Shown: positions 1 through 8,100 of the stretch, piece after piece
Layout: the number at the start of each line of letters is the position of its first letter
Numbering within the stretch: position 1 is the stretch's first letter
Assembly: GCA_001662425.1 (NCBI GenBank)
Contig: BDDC01001911.1
Span: forward strand, 1 to 12,182
Direction: 5' to 3'
Length of the DNA stretch: 12,182 bases
Source of the DNA: Chlamydomonas sphaeroides
Taxonomy: Eukaryota; Chlorophyta; Chlorophyceae; Chlamydomonadales; Chlamydomonadaceae
Program-made: the position numbers and the translations under genes
The notes under the pieces: model-generated
Databases searched by the model: none
Seen by the model: the letters and a program-made list of their open reading frames with translations, nothing else
What the model was told of the DNA's origin: nothing

Positions 1-17
1 GGGGGGGGGGGGGGGGG
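1..17. repeat. Poly-G tract at left edge
   Basis: Seventeen consecutive G bases followed by more G-rich sequence. On the minus strand this is a C-run that lies in the intron downstream of the last visible ankyrin exon, where a pyrimidine tract before the next acceptor would be expected. It probably marks the place where the assembly stopped. Confidence 0.9.
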
Positions 18-187
18 CGGCGGGGGTAGGCGGGGAGGAAGGTCAGGAGGGGCATGGGGTGGGGTGGCCGCGAGTGGCACCCGGGACCAACCGGCTGCCG
101 GTGCACGGCACGCCCATCCCTCGTTCCCAGGCATCCTAACCCCACGCCACACGCCACCCGCCCCTCCCCTGCCCTGCACCCCCTCAC

Positions 188-1261
188 CAGCGGCAGCAGG
201 TGGTGGTGCCCCGCCCGCACCGCCACGTGCATGAGGCCCCGCCCGCTGGCGTCGGCGCAGCGAGCCGCGTCCGCGCCGCCCGCCAGCAGCGCCTCCACCG
301 CCGCCGCGCCGCCCGCCTCCACCGCCACCAGCAGCGCCTCGCGCCCGGCCCGGTCCCGCAGGCCCAGCAGCCGGGATCGCTCCGCGGGGCCCTCGCGGTT
401 GCGGGCGCCCAGCAGCACCGCGATGACCTGGGCAGGCGGGTTGGGGCGGGGGCGGGGGAGGAGGCGGGTTGGGGCGGGGGCGGGGGAGGAGGCGGGGGCG
501 GGGGCGGTGGCGGGACTGTGGCTGTGGCGGGCTGTGGCGGTGGCGGGCGAGGGCGGTCGCGGGACTGGGGCCCGCCTGGCTGCGGGGACCTGGCCACCCC
601 TGGCTAGTCCTGCCCCCTGGCCCTCCCCCAGCGCCCTCCCTCCGCCCCTCACCCGCGTGTGGCCGGCTGCTGCGGCCAGGTGCAGCGGCGAGCGGCCGGC
701 CTGGGCAGAGGGGCCCGGGGCGGTGGGGCAGGGGGCGGGCAGGATGAGGGGCGGGCACAAGGCGAGGAGCGGCTGCAGCAGACGGCAGCCCCAGCCCGCG
801 CACCGCTGGCTCCCCAGCCCCCCCTCGTCCCCTCCCTCCCGTTTCCCCCCTCCCCTCGCCCCCTCCCAAGCGCCCACCTCGTCCTGCAGCCCCGCCCGCG
901 CCTGGCGGTCCAGCAGCTCGCCCGCCACCGCCTCAAAGCCGGCGGCGGAGGCCAGGTGCAGCGCAGTCTGCCGCTCCTGGGGAGGAGCGAGGGCGGCCAG
1001 GGGGCCAAGGACTCGCGTTGGTGCCGTTGGTGCCGCCCCTAGCATCCCGCTGCGCCTCCGCTGCCCAAACCTCGCATCGCAGTGCCCTGCCCTCCTCCCC
1101 GCCTTCCTCCGGCCTCCTACTGCGGCCCCTACCCGTGTCAGTTTGTCCACGTCCGCCGGCGCCCGCTGCACCGCCTGCCGCACTCGCGCCAGGTCGCCCG
1201 CCGCCGCCGCCGTGTGCAGCTCACTCCAGCCGCCCAGCAGCCGCTTGCCCAGCGCGTCCAT
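188..1261 (-). CDS. Ankyrin-repeat protein, 5' portion (four exons, runs off the left edge)
   Basis: Exons on the minus strand, in order: 1261-1133, 976-878, 700-653, 427-188, all phase 0, giving residues 1-43, 44-76, 77-92 and 93-172. The introns are GT-AG. Spliced, the product shows about five ankyrin repeats: ELHTAAAAGD (residue 14 on), TALHLASAAGF (47 on), SPLHLAAAAGH (80 on), a degenerate repeat near 130 (EALLVAVEAGG), and LMHVAVRAGHHHLL at the end. The LH pairs of repeats 1-3 are 33-34 residues apart only if the introns are removed, and exon 2 encodes exactly one 33-residue repeat. Ankyrin repeats are protein-binding scaffolds; the partner and cell site cannot be read from this part. 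The start ATG at 1261 sits in GGCCATGG, the same context as the gene to its right. The 3' end is missing, so any further domain is unknown. The open frame also continues through all three introns. Confidence 0.85.
435..514. repeat. 28-bp G-rich minisatellite inside an ankyrin-gene intron
   Basis: Two exact copies of a 28-bp unit, 435-462 and 463-490, each starting GGCGGGTTGGGG, followed by a degenerate GGCGGG/GGGGGC continuation to about 514. It lies in the third intron (428-652) of the minus-strand ankyrin gene, so the transcript is C-rich here and the non-template strand carries runs of four or five G that could form G-quadruplexes. Confidence 0.85.
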
Positions 1262-2152
1262 GGCCGGGGCGCGGGGGAGGCGGGGAAGGCGGGGGAGGGG
1301 GAGAAGGTGCCGCGGGGCAGGGGCCGGGGGGAGCGGTCAGGAGCGGCCGGGCGGGCGGGGGCGGGGGCCGAGAGAGGTTGGGGCTGGCGGAAGGTGTCGC
1401 GCGGGGGTGCCGCGGGGTTGGCGGGCCGGCTAGCCGGCTGTCGGCTGGCTGAGTGGCGCCCCGGTGTTGCAAATGGATGCTCTGCAGATATGCCCCGAGG
1501 CCGGTCCTGGAAGTCGGTGGCTTTGCTGGCGCTACGGGGGATACCTGCGGGAGCGGGGAGGGAGGATGGGCTCAAGATGGTCGTCCGCCCACCTAGCCGC
1601 GGATGGGCCAGGGGAGCCAAACCATGTCACATGGTGCGGCCTCGGTGCGTGGAGGCCCGGCGCCGTGGAGGGGCCGTGCGAAGGGCAGCTCCGCGCAGCT
1701 CGGCGATGGGAGGGCGAGGGCCTACCTCGTGTCTGCTTTGTTTTGGTGCCTGACTGTCTTGATGGATCGAGTTGAAAATATGTTTAGATCTATGTACAAG
1801 GACGGCGAAGCCCCAAGCGGACCAAGGGGCAAGGGCCCGATGGAATCCAGCGCCATGCGCACACGGCGAGACAGTCACGCGCTCCACTGTTAGCGCCCAT
1901 ACAATCCATCTGACCTGATTGACAACAACACGACCCGCTGTCACACGTTTCTCCAACTCAACTGACACAATTCTACTCGCGTTGACCGCAAACAGCTGAG
2001 CCGCTCACGGCCTTATCTTTCCAATCCTTACGGCCTGTGCAAGCGTGAAACGTACTTAGTTAACAAGCTAACGCAGAGCTTGCACTTCCGGAGCAAACCT
2101 CCCGCGCTACCAAACCACGCAGCGCGACACCGTCTAGCGGACGCCAGTGGCC
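1262..2152. promoter_or_regulatory. Divergent intergenic region (5' flanks of ankyrin gene and DAAF9)
   Basis: The two start codons face away from each other, 891 bp apart. The left part (1262-1450) is extremely G-rich on the plus strand, which is a pyrimidine-rich 5' leader for the ankyrin transcript. From about 1740 to 2110 the sequence is clearly richer in A and T than any coding stretch here. It includes an AT-rich patch at 1771-1790 (TTGAAAATATGTTTAGATC) and a GTTAAC site at 2059-2064; the patch could serve as a core promoter for either gene. No TATA box, transcription start or known ciliary-gene element can be assigned with confidence. Small open frames here lack the G/C third-position bias and resemble nothing I know. 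Confidence 0.5.
1621..1635. promoter_or_regulatory. Perfect 7+1+7 inverted repeat ACCATGT-C-ACATGGT
   Basis: A perfect dyad with a one-base centre in the intergenic region between the divergent genes. The shape suits a dimeric DNA-binding protein, but a single copy could be chance and I cannot name a factor. Confidence 0.3.
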
Positions 2153-5100
2153 ATGGCAGCCCTTGAATTCACGCCAGAGCAGGCGGCGCTGCGGATACGG
2201 CGACTTGCCCAGCTTTGCAAGCGACACGCTCTGGACGGTGCGCCAGCGCTTTGCTCTGTGCAGCCGGGCGTGGCTACACTCTGGTCCACATAGCCGCACG
2301 CGTCTGTCGCCTTGGCGTGCACATTCCAACGGTCCCTTACCACTCCCCTTCACGACCATGCAGGCATCCTGCTTGTGGCGGGCCAGGACGGCAAGTTCTC
2401 TGTGTGCAACCAGGCCCTCGGCTACCTGCTGGAGGGTCGCAGCTCCCGCGATGCGCTGGACGTGGTGAAGCTGGCGGACCAGCTGGACGACGCAGTGGCG
2501 CTGGTGGGCATCCGGGCGTGTGCCTGTAGGCTGCACCTCGCAGCCGAGCTGCCGCGGCCCCCCAGAGCGCCGGTGTGCCACGGCTAGACCCACACTGCTG
2601 GGCGGCGAGGGGCCGGCCCCTGCTCCCACTGCACCAACCGCCATTTCATCTCCCGCCCTTGGCGCACGACCCCTGCCTGCCTGCCCAGGTCACGCCGAGC
2701 GGCTCGCTGCTGCTGTACGCGCCCGAGCCGGAGCTGCAGCAGGAGCTGGCGCAGCTGCTGGGGCCGCGGCTGCCGGGGCTGAGGCTGCTGGGGCCCACGG
2801 CCGCGGAGGAGGGCGACGCGGACGCCGCCGAGGAGGCCAAGCTGGGCGCCTTTGTGCAGATGCTGCGGGGCTGCAGGTGGGGCGGCAGCGGGGACCCAGG
2901 GGCGGGGCAGCAAAGGGGTTACTTGCGACTATTCAACAAGGTGCCGTGGGCATCGGCACGGAGCTCCCGCCGGGCAGGGGTTGGAGATGGAGATGCGAAG
3001 GGTTAACAGCGGGCTTCGTGTGACAGGCAAGGTGTCAAGGGTATGCCTTGTTGCCCTGCAGCCGTGCCGCGGTTAGCACACGGTAAGCTGCTCCTCATCG
3101 CCCTCGTCTCCCCATGTCCCCCAGGCGCCTGGGCATCCCCTGCGGCCTAGGTGCGCACGCCGCGCCCCTGCCCGCCGCCTCGGCCAACGGCGGTGCCGCG
3201 GGCGCTGGCCTCCCCGTGGTGGCCGCCTCGTCCCTCATGGAGCTGGAGAGGTGGCCGCTGCTGCAGGTGGGGGCTGCGAGGTGCATGCTGCGCGTGGGGG
3301 GCGGCGGGAGGGGTCGGGAGGTGTCAGTGCGCCCGGGCCTCCTCCGCACTAGGCTACCGTGCGCGCAACGCTGCCCAGTGCGGGGCCCGAGCGCTGCTCC
3401 CTGCCGCCCGCCCTCCTGCCTGCAGGCCTACGGTCTGGAGGGTGTGGGTCGCAGCGGCTTCTTCACCATGAACTTTGATGTGAGCGAGGGGGCCGGGATG
3501 TGTGTGAGGTGCTGCTGATGGGGGCGGGTGCGGGCGGGGCCAGTCCCAGCTGCAGCCAACAGGGTCGCCTCACCTTGGTCAGCCGCCTCACCTGCCTGGG
3601 CCCTTCCTCCCTCCCTTCCCTCCTGCCGCTCTGCCCCCATGACCAGGTGCTGGACGTGCAGCCCGCGCTGCATGCGCTGTACGGGGAGCTGGACGGCCGG
3701 GCGCTGGGGGTGGCACTGCGGGAGGGCGTGCCCACGCTTGCGCAGCACTGGGCGGAGATGCTGCAGGTGGGGGCAAGGAGCCCGGGGGGACTGCAGGGCG
3801 CAGGCGCCGAGCGATGGACGCTTGTGGGCGTTGTAGGTGGCAGCCATGTGCGAATGCCGCGTACTCGTGTGCTGGTTCCCATTGCGCGCATTCCCTGCTG
3901 CCCTCAGGCGCTGGGCGGCAAGGCCGCGGGCCAGAGGGGCGGCCTCAGCGAGAAGCAGGTGGGGCCGGTGTGAGACGTACTGCGCGACTGGCTGGCTGCA
4001 CACGTGCACGGCTACCTCCGCGGGGCTATACCGTGGCTCTCCCCATGTGGCTTCGGTCGAACACTCGTAGCCCAGCCGCTTTCCCCCTTCCCCCCTTCCC
4101 TCCCTCCCTCCCTCCCTCCCCTCCCCTGTCAGGTGGTGGAGCCGCTGGCGAGCTACTTTGCCTACGGCCTGCTGCGACCCGTGGACGGGGTGGAGCAGGT
4201 GGGGACAGCAGGGCAGGGGGCGGGGCAATGGCAGGGGGCGCTTGGTAGGGATAAGCAGGGGGGCCTGTGGGAGGCAAGAGGCCAGTCTGAACGTGTCAGC
4301 TCACGGTTGCTGCTCCCTGGCACTCCTGGTCCCGCCCCGCCCCAGGCCGTGCTGCTGCCTCCCCGCGCCGTGTTCGGCCCCCGCTCCTCGGATGACGCTG
4401 CCGGCAGCAGCTCGGAGCCGCTGGCCTCGTGCGGGGCGGGGCCCGGGCTGGCGCCGCTGCACGGTGTGGTGGAGGCCGCCGACCCGCGCAGCGGCCTGCG
4501 GTTGGCGCGCACGCTGTTTCTGGCGCGGGGGACGGCGGAGCGCAACCTGTTTGCAGGTGGGTCGGGCAGGACCGCGGCGGCTACTTGGTGTCCAGAGGCG
4601 AGCCAGGCGAGCTGTGTGTGTGTGAGGGGGGGCGGTGCACTGCTGTCAGCGGGCGTCCCTGCAGCCTCGACGCGGGGCGCGGTGCTCGGAGTTAGGCACT
4701 CTGCGTGCGGCGGCTTTCAGCTTGCCCTGATGCGCCCCGCCCACGTGTCCCCAGACTTGGAGGAGGAGGCGGAGGAGGGCTACTCCTTTGAGCGGGCGGT
4801 GGCGGGCTGGGGCCCTACCGCCGACTCGGTGGTGCTGCTCATGCGCACCTACGCGGCGCTGGTGGAGGCGGCCCGCGCAGCCATGGAGCACTTCGCCACG
4901 GTAGGGGCCGCAGGCGGGAGGGAGGCAGGAGGGAGGCAGCGGTCATGGCAGGACGCCGGGGGTTGGTGCGACGGACTGTTTGGATCAGCCTGTGTATACA
5001 CGCCTCCTCAACTCCTCTGCCTTCCCGTCCCCTCTTAGGTGGAGGGCGCCACCGCCATGAGCGCCAAGGCCACGGCCCAGGAGGTGCTGGCGCGCCGCGC

Positions 5101-8100
5101 GGAGCAGCTGGGCGTAGCGGGCGGCTGGACCGCGGCGCCCGGCGCGGGCGCCGCCTCGGGGGGCGGCGCGCTGGCGTCGCGGCTGCGCTTCTCGCTGCTG
5201 GGGGTGGACCACGCCAACAGGGCCACCGCGCCGGCGGTGCGCGGCAGCAGGCAGCTCAAGGTAGGCCGGGACAGAGGAGAGCGGCAGTCCGGGGAGGGGC
5301 ACCCTGCATATTGGCCCCCCCGGGCCTTTCGCACACGGTATCCTCCCTGCGTCCCCTTACTCCCGCTGAACCGCAGGTCCTTCGCCTGAGCCTGCCGGAC
5401 GTGCCCGCCCGCTCCGGCCCTGCCGCGGGCAAGCCGCTGGGCGGGCTGGTGTACGGAGACACCTTCATCGACCTGCCGCCGGTGGGGCAGAGACCCGGGG
5501 CTGGGGCCGCGCCAGTGGGGGCACCGCAGGGCGGCTCGTGGGGTCCTCGCGGCAGGGTGCCGCCTCAACTGTCGCTCCGCCAACATGACCTCCACTGCCT
5601 CTGCCCCACCTGCGCGACGGCCCCCGCAGCTGCCCTCCGTGGCTGCCGCCCCCGGCTCCCCCTCGCCCTCGGGCGGCCGGCTGCTGGTGCTGACCGAGGC
5701 CGTGCCGCCGCTGGCCGCCATCCCCGCGGTGGGGCCCGAGGAGGACCTGGCGGCCAGGGCGCTGAGGGGCTTCACCAGGGCCGTGGCCAGGCTGGCAGGT
5801 GGGCGGAGGTTGGTTGGAGGGGCGACCACGGGGCGGCATGCGTCATCCGTGGTGGCACGCGTTGGGCCTTGGCGGTGGGGTGGCGCGCGTCCTCAGCTGT
5901 TGTGGTGTGGCCCTTGCCCCCTCACGCAGGCAACGCCTCGGCGCGCCCCGGCACCAGCCGCGCCGCGCAGAAGGACCAGGAGCGCCGCGCCGCCGCGGCC
6001 GCTACCGCGCAGAGCCACGCGCTGGCGGCAAAAGTGCGGGCGCGGCAGGCGGGCAAGGCCGCGGGCGCGGGCGCCGAGGACGACGAGGAGGAGGTTCAGG
6101 TGAGGAAGTGGCACCTGCCATATTACGCAGCGGCAGTGGCGTGGCACCGGGACCTTGATGGGAGCAGGGCGTTGCCGCGGTGTCCCCACCGGGCGGCCGC
6201 AGGACAGGCCAGTGCCGCAAGGTCTGCTGCGCTCATGCAATGCTGCCACCGCTGCTGCCGCCGCCCCGCAGATCGACGAGGACGACGGCGGCGACGCCTC
6301 GAGCGGCAGCGAGGAGGGCCCCGACGCACCCCGGCCCGAGGAGGCGCTGGGCCGGCTGCTGACGCTGGGCGGTGGCGACGACGTGGTGCTGCTCACGGGT
6401 GTGGCGCGGGGGGCCCCTGGGAGGAGGAGGCGAGGTGTCCCGGCGCTGCCTGTGCGCTTAGAGTGGCTTCCGAGGTGCCTTTCGAAGAGGATCAATACCG
6501 ATCGCCTTTTGCGCCGCCCTGCCCTGCCCGCCAGGCTCTGCCGCCTGCCCCAGCCTGGCCGGTTCGCTGACGTGCTTTGCGCGCGGCCTGGTGTTTGTGG
6601 AGGCGGCCAGCAGGGCGGTGTGGGCGCTGGACATCACCGCCCCAGGGGCGCTCGAGGCCATCACGCTGCAGCAGCTGCCGCTGGTGCTGCAGGAGGCGCC
6701 GGCGGCCGGCGCTGCAGCGGGAGCGGGAGCGACCTTTGCCGGCGCCAACGGTACGCGGCTACGGGCTTGCACGGGATCTTACGACGGCGTGCTCTGCTTA
6801 TCGCCCCATGTTGACTGACCCACCATGTCATACCTCCCGCCCGGCAGGCGCGCGCTCTGCCGGCTCCAGCGCCCCCGACTCGCCCACCAGCTCGGCCGGC
6901 AGCGGCCGCGGCGGCGCGCTGCCGCCCGCGGGCGCCCGGCCGCCCTCGGCCTCCCCCTCCTCCCCCTCCTCCCCCTCCCTGGGCGAGGCGGTGGTGTTCC
7001 GCGGCCCCTGCCCCGCCGCCGGCCTGGCGCCCGCCTGCCACCTCACCACCAACACCCACCTGGCGCTGGCGCTGGGCAGCATGGCGCAGGTGGGGCGAGG
7101 GGCCGACCGGGAGGGCAGCAAGGCAGGGGCCGCAGGAACAGCCCTCGTGCCCCAGCGCCCGTTGACCACGCCCATCCCTTCCTCATACCTCCGCCAGGGC
7201 GCCCGCCGCTTCCTCATCACCGCCGTGCTGCCGGCGTGGCAGCAGAGCCTGCGCGAGGCCGCCGCCGCGTCGCCGGGGCTGGGCAGCGGCCCCGTGTCGT
7301 ACCTCAAGGACATGGCCGCACCCAACCCCTTCCCCCGGGAGCTGCACAGGGCGCACGCAGCCGCCGTGCGGGTGAGTGGTGTTGGCGGTGGCGATGAGCG
7401 GGGCAGGATGCTTGCACGGGAGCGGGGGGTAGGCTGGGCAAGCTTGCTTGACTCTGTGCCGCCCCGCGCCATGGCCGCCGCTGTGTGCTGCAGGCGTCCA
7501 GCGCTGCCGGCGCCGAGGTTTCGTGGCCGGGCCTGGTGGCTGACGAGGGCGAGGTAGAGGCGGCGCTAAGCGCGCTGGACGACACGGAGGTGCGCAGCGC
7601 AGAGCCTTGGGGCAGGGGCAGGGGCGGCAGGCCTCGCACTGGGTGCGGGCCACAGGTGCTGGCGAGGCAGGCGGATGTCGCCCATGCCGCCCGTCCCTCA
7701 CGGTGCGCCCCTTCCCTCGCCCCCCTGTGTGCACCCCCATCCCCACCCGCCTGCTGCCCTGCCCTGCCCTGCCCGCCCCCAGCTGCTGGGCCCGCTGTCG
7801 GCCGCGGAGCCGCAGGTGGAGGCGCTGCTGCTGCGCGGCCCGCCCTCCGCCTCGGGCTCCTCCTCCGCCACCTCCTCGGGCTCGTCCATGCCCGCCTCGC
7901 CGAGGTCCGTCCACGCATACGCGCGGGGCCGAGCCCCGCTGCCTGCGCACGCCTCACGCCAGGAGCCCCCCTTGCGTGCAAGCAATTAGCCCATGCCCTC
8001 TCGCCATCACCCTCCATCCTCACGGCCCTGACAATGCCGCTCCCTCGCCACTTGCCGCCCCTTCGCCCAGCGGCGGCTCCGGCGGCGCCATCAGCCTGGT

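Noticed and set aside
54..1433. Long plus-strand open frame (459 codons) opposite the ankyrin gene
   Set aside because: It is the antisense of GC-rich ankyrin exons and introns, is Arg/Ala/Pro-rich, and matches no family. Stop-free frames are expected by composition.
1603..1893. Possible small gene of about 96 codons in the divergent region
   Set aside because: No G/C third-position bias, no similarity that I recognise, and no supporting splice pattern.
4945..6570. 541-codon plus-strand open frame
   Set aside because: It switches between true and false frames of DAAF9 exons 11-15 and their introns. The family blocks are recovered only with splicing.
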